Below are positions 1 to 6,800 of a stretch of 64,000 nucleotides of DNA, one piece after another. Position 1 is the first letter of the stretch. The number at the start of each line of letters is the position of its first letter. The position numbers and the translations under genes were made by a program. Origin of the DNA: Bacillus salipaludis. GTDB lineage: Bacteria > Bacillota > Bacilli > Bacillales_B > DSM-18226. The stretch is taken from contig NZ_SMYO01000005.1 of NCBI RefSeq assembly GCF_004358205.1, positions 310,001 through 374,000 of the forward strand, written 5' to 3'. Below the pieces are notes generated by a model. The model did not search any database and was not told the origin of the DNA. It saw only the letters and a program-made list of their open reading frames with translations.

Positions 1-12
1 ATAAATCTCTTG

Positions 13-40
13 ACCCGGCTCAGATGCAGCCGGGTTTTTC
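13..40 (+). terminator. Intrinsic terminator of the gene upstream of the window
   Basis: ACCCGGCT (13-20) pairs with AGCCGGGT (28-35) and is followed by a run of T. It ends a transcript that enters from the left; that gene lies outside the window. Confidence 0.8.
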
Positions 41-131
41 AGTTCACTTTTTCTAAAATTTACATCCGCTTTCCATTTGGTTTCTATGTTAAAGTAGGTT
101 AGTAGATTTTAAGAAAAGCAGGTGAACAGCA

Positions 132-389
132 TTGAAAATACAAACAAAATATCTTTTTGAGAAGATGGTGGACTTTAAACGGTTTGCAACTGTCTTATTA
201 GCTGTCGGTGTCTTTTTTTACTTAGGCGTAATCATTCCATCCGGGTCAAAGGATCCAACGGATTTAAATATTATGATGCTTGTATCAGCAAGTTTTTTAG
301 CTGTTTCCATTTTATTTTTTGCTCAGTCGAAAATTTACAAATTGAAATTAATGGAAATAGAAGATGACCATGAACATAACTCAAATTAA
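132..389 (+). CDS. yrhC: YrhC family small membrane protein
   Basis: This 85-residue protein has two hydrophobic segments (about residues 19-35 and 47-64), a basic stretch and an acidic, His-containing tail, which is the layout of the YrhC family. The start is a TTG preceded by GCAGGTGA. In B. subtilis yrhC follows the mccA-mccB methionine-to-cysteine genes; here an intrinsic terminator separates it from whatever lies upstream, and another follows it. The molecular function is unknown. I recognise the family from its size, membrane pattern and proximity to yrzI, not from a motif with known activity. Confidence 0.75.
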   Translation: MKIQTKYLFEKMVDFKRFATVLLAVGVFFYLGVIIPSGSKDPTDLNIMMLVSASFLAVSILFFAQSKIYKLKLMEIEDDHEHNSN

Positions 390-416
390 TTAGCGTTCCA
401 AAAAGTGACGTTCAGA

Positions 417-450
417 TTGTCGAGAAAGGTAATTTTTCTCGGCAATTTTT
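417..450 (+). terminator. Intrinsic terminator after yrhC
   Basis: TTGTCGAGAAA pairs with TTTCTCGGCAA, followed by a T-rich run. Confidence 0.75.
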
Positions 451-498
451 AATTTTGTTAAATGATCTTTATTAAAAGGTTGTCCATGCTAATGGGCC

Positions 499-690
499 TG
501 TTGATTTCCGCTCCAGGTGCTTCGCTTTCCGCGGGCGTGCCGGGGAGCCTCCTCGGCGCTTTGGCGCCCGTGGGGTCTCCCCTGCCCCGTACTCCCGCAG
601 GACACTGAATTGCTTCCTTGAATCCGCCCACGCACGAAGAAAATGCGTTAGCATTTTCGAGGAGTCTTCGCACCTTCCGCTCCAATCAAC
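499..690. repeat. Palindromic MITE-like repeat, copy A (long form)
   Basis: This GC-rich block is bounded by TGTTGATT and AATCAACA, which are inverted. It carries internal palindromes around GGGAGCC/GGGTCTCCC and GGCGC. Related copies lie at 21785-21918, 36355-36534 and 47471-47604. Copies A and C carry an extra segment of roughly 60 bp containing GAAAATGC-n-GCATTTTC, which B and D lack. ORFs across it are by-products: the same spurious peptide is read from copy C. Base composition is far more GC-rich than the flanks. No transposase is present, so any mobility would be in trans. Confidence 0.8.
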
Positions 691-770
691 AGGGAGCTTT
701 TTCCTAGTACTCCTCCCATATATGTCGTGTTAGGGCTAATAACTTATTTTTCAGATAAGGGGCCTGTTGA

Positions 771-1165
771 TTCGGACTCAATCATCTTTGAAATCAACAT
801 CCCTGTGGATTATGACTCCATTCAACTCAATCGGCTTTGAAATCAACATCCCTGTCTGAATTAGGGCTCCATCCGGACTTGACCGTCTTTGAAAATAGCA
901 TCCCCTGTCTGAATCAGAGCCCCATTCGGACTTGGCCGTCTTCAAAATCAGCATCCTTGTCTGAATTAGGGTTCCATTTGGACACGATCATCTTCGAAAT
1001 TAACATCCCTGTCTGAATCAGGGCTCGATTCGGACTCAATCATCTTCGAAATCAACAATCCTGTCTGAAGCAGGGCTCCATTCGGACACGACCGGCTTAG
1101 AAATCCACAACCATGTCTAAATCAAGGCTTCATTCGGACTCATCGTCTTGGAATCATCAAATTTG
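771..1165. repeat. Imperfect 52-bp tandem repeat, about 7.5 units
   Basis: Units begin near 771, 821, 872, 925, 977, 1029, 1081 and 1133, giving spacings of 50-53 bp. Each unit has the order ATTCGGAC, then TCTTTGAAAT or TCTTCGAAAT, then AACATCCCTGTCTGAAT, then an AGGGCTCC block. The segment CCCTGTCTGAATCAGGG can fold as a 5-bp hairpin in several units. The units differ by scattered substitutions, and stops occur in all frames, so I do not read it as coding. There are no unique spacers, so it is not a CRISPR array. Confidence 0.85.
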
Positions 1166-1621
1166 TACAATAGTATTTTTGCGAGTAAATTTAGTAAGAG
1201 AGCAACAAAGTTTACGAAAATAGCCTTTTAAAAAAAATATGGGGAACAAATGGGCATCATTATCCTCGTTGGGAATGAAAATTTTATCCATTACGGAGAA
1301 AAAACTATATATTTGTCAATCAGGCGAAAAGGTGGTTGTCCGGAACTTATACATCAATAAAAACAAATTCAAATTCCCTTTAGCTAGGCTCTTTTGGCTT
1401 AAAAAATAAATTTAACACTTATTTTTATTAATTTATTGAGAGTTGTAGAATTTTTAAATCAACAGACCAGTTGAACAGCCTATATATTATGCTTTTTATA
1501 TAAATTAACGCAGTGAATTGTTAAAGTAAGTGAATGAAATAAAAGGCTATGAAAGTTGTTCGCGCCTTCGAAAAGGGACGCTTATTTTTTTGCCTATTTT
1601 GAAAAAATTGCTAAAAAAAGG

Positions 1622-1650
1622 TTTACAAAGTAATTTGATGTGGATATAAT
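1622..1650 (+). promoter_or_regulatory. Sigma-A promoter of the yrzI small-ORF cluster
   Basis: TTTACA (1622-1627), a 17-bp spacer and TATAAT (1645-1650) form a near-consensus vegetative promoter. Transcription would start near 1657, about 35 bases before the 27-codon ORF. Confidence 0.75.
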
Positions 1651-1691
1651 TACCGTAGTTAGTAAAAAATTCTAAAAGGAGGTCGAATCAA

Positions 1692-1775
1692 ATGATGATG
1701 TTATTAATTCCATCAGCAGCGAAATTTAATAAACTAAATAATGTGCATTCGACCAGACTGGAATGGATTGCTTAA
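1692..1775 (+). CDS. Leader micro-ORF, 27 residues
   Basis: The ORF starts ATGATGATG eight bases after a strong AAAGGAGG (1676-1683) and encodes MMMLLIPSAAKFN followed by NKLNNVHSTRLEWIA. It lies directly downstream of a near-consensus promoter and upstream of two similar terminators, so it has the layout of a leader peptide or of an independent short mRNA. I do not recognise the peptide. It might be an upstream member of the multi-ORF yrzI transcript known in B. subtilis. Translation is inferred from the ribosome binding site only. Confidence 0.5.
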   Translation: MMMLLIPSAAKFNKLNNVHSTRLEWIA

Positions 1776-1799
1776 CGTATTTTACAATACATATCCATG

Positions 1800-1832
1800 C
1801 CGCAGGGAGAATGACGCCTTGCGGTATTTTTG
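1800..1832 (+). terminator. First of two similar intrinsic terminators
   Basis: CCGCAGG pairs with CCTTGCGG around a short loop, followed by TATTTTTG. It lies 25 bases after the leader ORF. Confidence 0.75.
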
Positions 1833-1858
1833 TGCCTAAAATTAGCTAATGCTAAAAA

Positions 1859-1891
1859 GCCGCAGGAGGAGTTGCTTCTTGCGGCCTTTTT
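1859..1891 (+). terminator. Second of two similar intrinsic terminators
   Basis: GCCGCA-GGAG pairs with CTTC-TTGCGGC, followed by CTTTTTGTGCCC. It resembles the hairpin at 1800 in stem sequence and in the following TTTTTGTGCC, so it looks like a duplication. Confidence 0.75.
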
Positions 1892-1973
1892 GTGCCCTTT
1901 TTATAGTCCCTTTGGATATGTACTGCATAATGTGTAGAGGTTGTATAAATTTCTTTAAAGGAGGTGAACCAAT

Positions 1974-2114
1974 ATGACCCTGAATATTTTATTCTTTTCA
2001 ATTACGATCAAAAAACGAAAAATGAGCCTTGAAGAAGCTGTTCAGCAGGAAATGGTTGAAAAGCTATATGAGCAAACAAAAGATCGTCAAAGCTCCATGT
2101 ATCACATATTCTAA
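1974..2114 (+). CDS. yrzI: YrzI family small protein, copy 1
   Basis: This 46-residue peptide starts MTLNILFFSITIKKRKMSLE, has a hydrophobic N-terminus, a basic KKRK patch and an acidic amphipathic C-terminal half with EMVEKLYE. This is the Bacillus YrzI small-protein family (about 45-50 residues). The start follows AAAGGAGGTGA at 1957-1967. A second gene with a very similar product follows 42 bases later, so the pair is a tandem duplication. In B. subtilis, as I recall, yrzI lies on a multi-ORF mRNA studied as a target of the ribosome-associated endoribonuclease Rae1, and its product can be toxic. That role here is an inference. Confidence 0.85.
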   Translation: MTLNILFFSITIKKRKMSLEEAVQQEMVEKLYEQTKDRQSSMYHIF

Positions 2115-2156
2115 TTGCTGCTTGAAAAATAAATCTGTTTTAGGAGGTGAAATCTA

Positions 2157-2297
2157 ATGACCCTGAATATTTTATTCCTTTCGATTACGATTAAGAAACG
2201 CCGGATCAGTGCTGAGGAAGCAATGCATCAAGAAATGGTAGAGAAGCTTTACGAGGAAAATAGAGATCGGCAAATTTCAATGCATCATTGGATGTAA
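2157..2297 (+). CDS. yrzI: YrzI family small protein, copy 2
   Basis: Also 46 residues, starting MTLNILFLSITIKKRRISAE, and ending RDRQISMHHWM where copy 1 ends KDRQSSMYHIF. The ribosome binding site TAGGAGGTGA (2141-2150) is as strong as that of copy 1. The two peptides are nearly identical over the first 14 residues and over EMVEKLYE, and diverge between and after. Retention of the conserved positions in both suggests both are translated. The copies are expected to share the transcript starting near 1657, if it reads through the twin terminators, or an unseen promoter nearer 1900-1950. Confidence 0.85.
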   Translation: MTLNILFLSITIKKRRISAEEAMHQEMVEKLYEENRDRQISMHHWM

Positions 2298-2336
2298 GTT
2301 CCAAAAATTCGCTAACAAAGAAAGGTGGTTTTATAT

Positions 2337-2396
2337 ATGATTTATTTCATTCAAGGAAGAAAAGCTAGTTTGTGGGTTATGAAAGATACCACCTAA
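2337..2396 (+). CDS. Micro-ORF of 19 residues after yrzI
   Basis: ATG at 2337 follows GAAAGGTGG (2320-2328) and encodes MIYFIQGRKASLWVMKDTT. Its place directly after yrzI matches that of the 17-codon S1025 ORF of B. subtilis, in which Rae1 cleaves in a MEKDQ context (recalled from the literature). The MKD near the end here is suggestive but not proof. Its length is too short for independent statistical support. Confidence 0.4.
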   Translation: MIYFIQGRKASLWVMKDTT

Positions 2397-2422
2397 CGAA
2401 CGTTAAATAGGAGGTTATGGTA

Positions 2423-2485
2423 ATGCCGTTGCATGTTGTTTTATTATCACTTTTCCTAAGGGGTAAGAAAAAGAAGTCATCATGA
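2423..2485 (+). CDS. Micro-ORF of 20 residues, hydrophobic with a Lys/Ser tail
   Basis: ATG at 2423 follows TAGGAGGT (2407-2414) and encodes MPLHVVLLSLFLRGKKKKSS. A short hydrophobic run followed by KKKK resembles small membrane-active or type I toxin-like peptides. I do not recognise a family. Support is the ribosome binding site and the series of similar micro-ORFs around it. Confidence 0.4.
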   Translation: MPLHVVLLSLFLRGKKKKSS

Positions 2486-2531
2486 ATCTGTTTATCATAT
2501 ACTTTGATCGTTAACAAAATGTTCACAACCC

Positions 2532-2559
2532 TTGAAGATAGATACTGTGAAAATATGAT
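2532..2559 (+). promoter_or_regulatory. Candidate sigma-A promoter for the 25-residue ORF
   Basis: TTGAAG (2532-2537), a 16-bp spacer and TATGAT (2554-2559) precede the small ORF at 2607 by about 40 bases. Confidence 0.45.
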
Positions 2560-2606
2560 AAATTCTAATTAGACATAGCAGAATCATTCTTAAAGGGGTG
2601 GGGAAT

Positions 2607-2684
2607 ATGTTGTTTATGGTTGCACTTTCTCTTGTCATTACAGGAGCGATTGCCTGTTATATCGCCGCAGAGGTAGCAGCATAA
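2607..2684 (+). CDS. Small hydrophobic protein of 25 residues
   Basis: ATG at 2607 follows AAAGGGGTGGGG and encodes MLFMVALSLVITGAIACYIA then AEVAA, which is a single membrane-spanning helix with almost no soluble part. It has its own candidate promoter and is followed 11 bases later by a clear intrinsic terminator, so it looks like a complete monocistronic transcription unit. The family is not recognised. Size and composition fit a single-span membrane micro-protein. Confidence 0.55.
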   Translation: MLFMVALSLVITGAIACYIAAEVAA

Positions 2685-2695
2685 TGATTAAACTC

Positions 2696-2732
2696 AAGCA
2701 CCAACCGTTCCAATGGTTGGTGCTTATTTTAT
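2696..2732 (+). terminator. Intrinsic terminator after the 25-residue ORF
   Basis: AAGCACCAACC (2696-2706) pairs with GGTTGGTGCTT (2715-2725), followed by ATTTTATT. Confidence 0.85.
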
Positions 2733-2736
2733 TCGA

Positions 2737-2962
2737 CTTCGAGAATTTGTCCAGCTCCAGCGCCTAGCCCTCGAGATTGCTTCGGCCCTGCCAATGAAGT
2801 CAAAGAACGACTTCACCGTCAGGTCCTCCAGCACTTGGCTGCAGAAAGCTAACGCTTTCTGTACGCATTAAGTGCGACTAAGTCTTTGGCTTCGCTACGC
2901 TCGCCAACCGACTAGTCTTACTATATCGGGGCTGGACAAGGCGCTTCCGCTTTTCTTATAAG
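2737..2962. repeat. Second repeat family, long copy upstream of sigK
   Basis: The block begins TTCGAGAATTTGTCCAGCTC and ends GGGGCTGGACAAGGCGCTTC, so its ends contain GTCCAGC and GCTGGAC as an inverted pair. Inside are hairpins GAAGTC-n-GACTTC and GAAAGC-TAA-CGCTTTC. A short copy in the other orientation lies at 55145-55222, and a decayed trace is possible at 8795-8825. I recall similar blocks scattered in Bacillus genomes. No ORF is supported. Together with the terminator before it, it fills most of the gap between 2685 and 3055. Confidence 0.6.
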
Positions 2963-2974
2963 AAATAAAAAATA

Positions 2975-2984
2975 ATGGACAGAC
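2975..2984 (+). promoter_or_regulatory. SpoIIID-like binding site upstream of sigK
   Basis: ATGGACAGAC matches the SpoIIID consensus WWRRACARNY at every position. SpoIIID activates the sigK promoter in B. subtilis. A matching sigma-E -35/-10 pair is not clear to me in the 70 bases that follow. Confidence 0.4.
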
Positions 2985-3055
2985 ACAATCTCCCTGTTTT
3001 CTACATAGGAATTAGTTATAGGCACTAGTCTAATATGGCTCGGGGGTGGAGATGC

Positions 3056-3772
3056 ATGTCTGGAATTTTTACGGCTCTCGGTTATTTAGTAAAGGAATTT
3101 CTTTTTCTTGTTTCCTATGTAAAAAATAATGCCTTTCCACAGCCCTTGTCTGCTGCTGAGGAAAGAAAATATCTTCGTTTAATGGCAGAAGGGGATCCAC
3201 ATGCACGCAATATGCTGATTGAACATAATCTTCGTCTTGTCGCCCATATCGTCAAAAAGTTTGAAAATACTGGTGAGGATTCAGAGGATTTAATTTCAAT
3301 CGGAACCATTGGACTGATTAAAGCAATCGAGAGCTATTCTGAAGGAAAAGGAACAAAGCTTGCCACTTATGCCGCAAGATGTATTGAAAATGAAATTCTC
3401 ATGCACTTAAGGGCCCTGAAGAAAACAAAAAAAGATGTTTCCCTTCACGACCCGATTGGGCAGGACAAAGAAGGAAACGAAATTTCTCTCATTGATGTAC
3501 TCAAATCAGAATCAGAGGATGTTATCGACACCATTCAATTAAATATGGAACTTGAAAAAATCAGAAAATACATTGATGTCCTTGATGATCGGGAAAAAGA
3601 AGTCATTATTGGCCGCTTTGGACTGGATTTGCAAAAAGAAAAAACCCAACGGGAAATTGCAAAAGAACTTGGGATTTCAAGAAGTTATGTATCGAGGATT
3701 GAAAAGCGAGCCCTTATGAAAATGTTCCATGAATTTTATCGAGCGGAGAAAGATCGAAAGAAAAATCGCTAA
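3056..3772 (+). CDS. sigK: RNA polymerase sporulation sigma factor SigK (pro-sigma-K), uninterrupted
   Basis: SigK directs late mother-cell transcription during sporulation. The product (238 residues) starts [20 protein letters not shown], a hydrophobic pro-sequence; known family processing by SpoIVFB falls before YVKNN. Region 2 ([20 protein letters not shown], then [16 protein letters not shown]) and region 4 ([20 protein letters not shown]) are both present in one frame. The ATG at 3056 is preferred to the one at 3035 because GGGGGTGGA lies just upstream of it and the pro-sequence then has the family length. No skin-type prophage element splits the gene. A bidirectional terminator follows. 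Confidence 0.95.
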   Translation: MSGIFTALGYLVKEFLFLVSYVKNNAFPQPLSAAEERKYLRLMAEGDPHARNMLIEHNLRLVAHIVKKFENTGEDSEDLISIGTIGLIKAIESYSEGKGTKLATYAARCIENEILMHLRALKKTKKDVSLHDPIGQDKEGNEISLIDVLKSESEDVIDTIQLNMELEKIRKYIDVLDDREKEVIIGRFGLDLQKEKTQREIAKELGISRSYVSRIEKRALMKMFHEFYRAEKDRKKNR

Positions 3773-3776
3773 TGAA

Positions 3777-3811
3777 AAAATGGAGCGGGATTAATCCTGC
3801 TCCATTTTTCC
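3777..3811. terminator. Bidirectional terminator between sigK and the lipoprotein gene
   Basis: ATGGAGCGGGA pairs with TCCTGCTCCAT, with A-rich sequence before and TTTTTC after, so it can serve both converging genes. Confidence 0.8.
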
Positions 3812-4762
3812 ATTCTTTAAGAGAACCTTCCAATTCTTACCGCCATCGGTTGTTTCATATACATCATTCTTATAGGTTGTGAAAGCAATTTCCTTCTTGT
3901 TTTTCGGATTAACTGCTAAATACGTAATCGGATTGTCATAATCCAAGAAAGGGATTTTCCAATTTTTTTGGCTTTCATTTTTAGGGTTAATGGTTTTTAA
4001 TAAGATGTTTCCATCTTCAACACTTGAATATAAAAGGTCATTATCCATAAATGTTAAGGCTGTTACCATAACAGGATTTGTAATCAACTTCATTGTATTT
4101 CCATTGTCTTCTGAGTAATAAATACCTGACCTCGTTGACATGGCCATTAAATCACCATTAATAGGGTGAACGGCAATCATACCGAGCGAATCAGCGGTAA
4201 AATCTTTGAATTCACTCTTCTTCCAGCTCATCCCGTTATCCTTTGAATAATTGACACCGGGTGCTAGTTTGTCGCTTTGTTCTTCATTAATGACATAAAT
4301 GCCATTTCCTGAAAAGCTTGCGGCCATGAAATGAAAATCCTTTTGACCGTAAAAAGCCAATTGATCGATTGTTTTGCCTTTATCTATGCTTTGAACTAAT
4401 CCAAGCGGATTCTTTAAATCCGTTCCTTTTTGCGGATGACCGCTTGCCAGAAATCCCTTTTCGGTTGCTTGAAATCCCATATAGTCATGGAGATTGGCGG
4501 TTGTTTCAAACCATTTTGAATCCTTATACATTTTCAAGCCATCATGCGCGGCAATATAAAGCTTATTGTCATTGCCGGGATAACCAATCCCATGGATATG
4601 ATCCACTTTTAAAGTCTTTGCCTCGATAATCTTATAGGAAATGTTAGTTTTAGAATTTTTTGTTTCTTCTTGTGGTTTCTGGCTTTGACCTTTATTTGAG
4701 CAGCCGGCGGCAACCATCATTAATCCTAATAAAATAGTAAAAGTAATCTTTTGAATCTTCAC
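3791..4762 (-). CDS. Asp-box (BNR-like) lipoprotein, F510_1955-type glycosylhydrolase family
   Basis: The 323-residue product has a lipoprotein signal peptide with VAAGC (Cys21) and is therefore predicted to be anchored outside the membrane. Four Asp-box-like motifs of the form SxDxGxxx occur near residues 125-132, 173-180, 217-224 and 304-311, with HIHGIGY at 55-61 near the start of the repeat region. This suggests a beta-propeller of the sialidase/BNR type; the database label of glycosylhydrolase is by fold, and no activity is known to me. The GTG at 4762 is chosen over the upstream TTG at 4786 because AGGAGGAG sits just before it. It converges on sigK. Confidence 0.7.
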   Translation of the reverse strand: MKIQKITFTILLGLMMVAAGCSNKGQSQKPQEETKNSKTNISYKIIEAKTLKVDHIHGIGYPGNDNKLYIAAHDGLKMYKDSKWFETTANLHDYMGFQATEKGFLASGHPQKGTDLKNPLGLVQSIDKGKTIDQLAFYGQKDFHFMAASFSGNGIYVINEEQSDKLAPGVNYSKDNGMSWKKSEFKDFTADSLGMIAVHPINGDLMAMSTRSGIYYSEDNGNTMKLITNPVMVTALTFMDNDLLYSSVEDGNILLKTINPKNESQKNWKIPFLDYDNPITYLAVNPKNKKEIAFTTYKNDVYETTDGGKNWKVLLKNGKMEQD

Positions 4763-4947
4763 TTCTTCTCCTCCTGAACGAACCAAAAATCATAATCCTT
4801 CACGGATCTCTTACTGAATCCTTTTCCTTCCACTTATACCCCAGTCTCTGCAAAGTTGTCAAATTTCTAATTACTTTTCCTAAAAATAGAATTCTTTGAA
4901 ATATAAACATATAATAAATTTGTACATATATAAAGGAGGGAAAAACA

Positions 4948-6747
4948 TTGACAGCCGTTACATATTCAGATGTTTGGGATCTAGATGTGATTTTTAAAGG
5001 TGGGAGTGATTCTCCTGAATTTACTACTCACTTACAAAAAGCAGAACATTTAATTCAGCTGTTTCACACAAAGGTTAATCAGTGGACACCAAAAAATAAT
5101 CTGGAGGATACGATCTATTTACATGAGTTATTAGTAGATTTTGAGAGCGTTGCCAAAAAGCTGCGTCAAGCCGGGGCGTTTGTTGGCTGCCTGCAGGCAC
5201 AAAACACGGAGGATCAAAAGGCAAACCAACTTGATTCGAAAGTAACGAGTTTAAGTGCTGTTTTTCAGACAGCTCTTGCAGGCTTTGACAACCTACTAAC
5301 TTCAATTGGCGATTCCATTTGGGGACAAATGCTAAAGGATGAATCATTGATTGACCTTTCTTTTGTGTTAAATGAACGCCGGGAACGGGCGAAGGATAAA
5401 TTATCGAAGGAAGAAGAGGCATTAATCAATGCCCTTGGGGTAGATGGCTACCATGGATGGGGACAGTTATATGACTTAGTAGTAGGGAAAATTAAAATTC
5501 CATTTACAGAAAATAGCGAAGAAAAGCGGCTGTCAGTCGGTCAGGCATTTAATAAATTTTCAAGCCCTAATCGAGAGATTCGCGCCGAAGTATTTAAAAA
5601 TTGGGAGCAAGCCTGGGGAGAGCAGGCAGATCTTTTAGCTAAAACATTGAATCACCTCGCAGGCTTTCGTTTAAGTGTTTACGAAAAAAGAGGCTGGGAA
5701 GATGTGCTAAAGGAACCGCTTACCATCAGCCGCATGGAAAAAGCAACACTTGAAACGATGTGGGCCGTCATAACAGAAAGTAAGGAATTGCTTGTCCAAT
5801 ATTTAAACCGAAAAGCAAAACTGCTGGGATTAGAAAAATTAAGCTGGTTTGATTTAGATGCCCCATATGGCAAGACGGAATCTAAAGTTTCCTATCAGGA
5901 AGGTGCAGAATTTATCCAACAGCAGTTTTCACATTTTGGCGAAAAAATGGCGGCATTTGCCCGAAAGGCTTTTGAAGAACAGTGGATTGAAGGCGAGGAT
6001 CGTCCTGGAAAAGCACCAGGTGGTTTTTGTACCTTTTTTCCGGAAAGTAATCAATCACGAATTTTCATGACCTATTCCGGGACTCCATCCAATGTCTCCA
6101 CTCTTGCGCATGAATTAGGGCACGGCTTCCACACATTTGCAATGAAAGGTGTCCACTATTTAAATCGAAATTACGCAATGAATGTTGCGGAAACAGCCTC
6201 TACCTTTGCTGAAATGATTGTTGCTGATGCCGCCGTAAAAAATGCAAAAAATGAAGAAGAAAAGCTTGTTCTCCTGGATGATAAAATTCAAAGAACGGTT
6301 GCCCTATTAATGAATATTCACGCGAGGTTCTTGTTCGAAACAAGCTTTTATGAAGAAAGAAAACAAGGTCCTGTGTCGTCAACAAGGTTAAATGAACTGA
6401 TGCTCTCAGCGCAAAAAGAAGCGTATTGTGATGCCTTAGATGAATACCATCCATTATTTTGGGCCTCAAAGCTTCATTTCTTTATTACAGGGGTGCCGTT
6501 TTATAACTTCCCGTATACTTTTGGTTATTTATTCTCATTGGGGATTTATGCAAAGGCTCTTGCGGAAGGAAAAGGATATGAAGAAAAGTATATTGCTTTG
6601 TTGAGGGATACGGCTTCCATGACCGTAGAGGATCTGGCAGAGAAGCATCTGCAGGTAGATTTGACACAAAAGGATTTCTGGGAACAGGCCGTAAAACCTT
6701 GCTTGGATGATATTTTCGAATTCCTTGAATTAACGAAGGATAAGTAA
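4948..6747 (+). CDS. M3 family oligoendopeptidase (PepF-like)
   Basis: This 599-residue cytoplasmic zinc metallopeptidase is expected to cleave short peptides. The zinc site is HELGH at residues 388-392 (in LAHELGHGFHTFAM), with a downstream ETASTFAE supplying the third ligand Glu. It has the N-terminal helical domain (about residues 1-190) and the catalytic domain typical of the PepF/thimet family, and normal family length. It starts with TTG after AAAGGAGGG. It stands alone with its own terminator; there is no signal peptide. Confidence 0.92.
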   Translation: MTAVTYSDVWDLDVIFKGGSDSPEFTTHLQKAEHLIQLFHTKVNQWTPKNNLEDTIYLHELLVDFESVAKKLRQAGAFVGCLQAQNTEDQKANQLDSKVTSLSAVFQTALAGFDNLLTSIGDSIWGQMLKDESLIDLSFVLNERRERAKDKLSKEEEALINALGVDGYHGWGQLYDLVVGKIKIPFTENSEEKRLSVGQAFNKFSSPNREIRAEVFKNWEQAWGEQADLLAKTLNHLAGFRLSVYEKRGWEDVLKEPLTISRMEKATLETMWAVITESKELLVQYLNRKAKLLGLEKLSWFDLDAPYGKTESKVSYQEGAEFIQQQFSHFGEKMAAFARKAFEEQWIEGEDRPGKAPGGFCTFFPESNQSRIFMTYSGTPSNVSTLAHELGHGFHTFAMKGVHYLNRNYAMNVAETASTFAEMIVADAAVKNAKNEEEKLVLLDDKIQRTVALLMNIHARFLFETSFYEERKQGPVSSTRLNELMLSAQKEAYCDALDEYHPLFWASKLHFFITGVPFYNFPYTFGYLFSLGIYAKALAEGKGYEEKYIALLRDTASMTVEDLAEKHLQVDLTQKDFWEQAVKPCLDDIFEFLELTKDK

Positions 6748-6760
6748 GAACAATAAGCGA

Positions 6761-6795
6761 AAAGCCCGGCAAAAAGGATCGCCGGGCTTTTTCGA
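6761..6795 (+). terminator. Terminator between the M3 peptidase gene and pssA
   Basis: AAAGCCCGGC (6761-6770) pairs with GCCGGGCTTT (6781-6790), then TTTC. It lies between convergent genes. Confidence 0.85.
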
Positions 6796-6800
6796 TTAAA

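Larger units (their letters stand above)
691..1691. other. Long gap: tandem repeats, then AT-rich sequence with a promoter
   Basis: No recognisable gene lies between copy A of the palindromic repeat and the 27-codon leader ORF at 1692. It holds the 52-bp tandem array (771-1165), an AT-rich stretch (about 1170-1620) with only short, unconvincing ORFs (for example 36 and 53 codons near 1240-1410, without clear ribosome binding sites), and a strong promoter at 1622-1650. Confidence 0.6.

Noticed and set aside
472..685. Two overlapping minus-strand ORFs (60 and 75 codons), and a related plus-strand ORF at 36347-36556
   Set aside because: They lie inside the palindromic repeat and read the same sequence in copies A and C; length and composition come from the GC-rich repeat, and no ribosome binding site supports them.
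771..1165. CRISPR-like periodicity
   Set aside because: The whole 52-bp unit is repeated with drift; there are no constant direct repeats separated by unique spacers and no cas genes.
1240..1410. Small overlapping ORFs of 36 and 53 codons
   Set aside because: Neither has a clear ribosome binding site and the peptides are not recognisable.
5075..5422. 115-codon minus-strand ORF
   Set aside because: It lies wholly antisense to the M3 peptidase gene.
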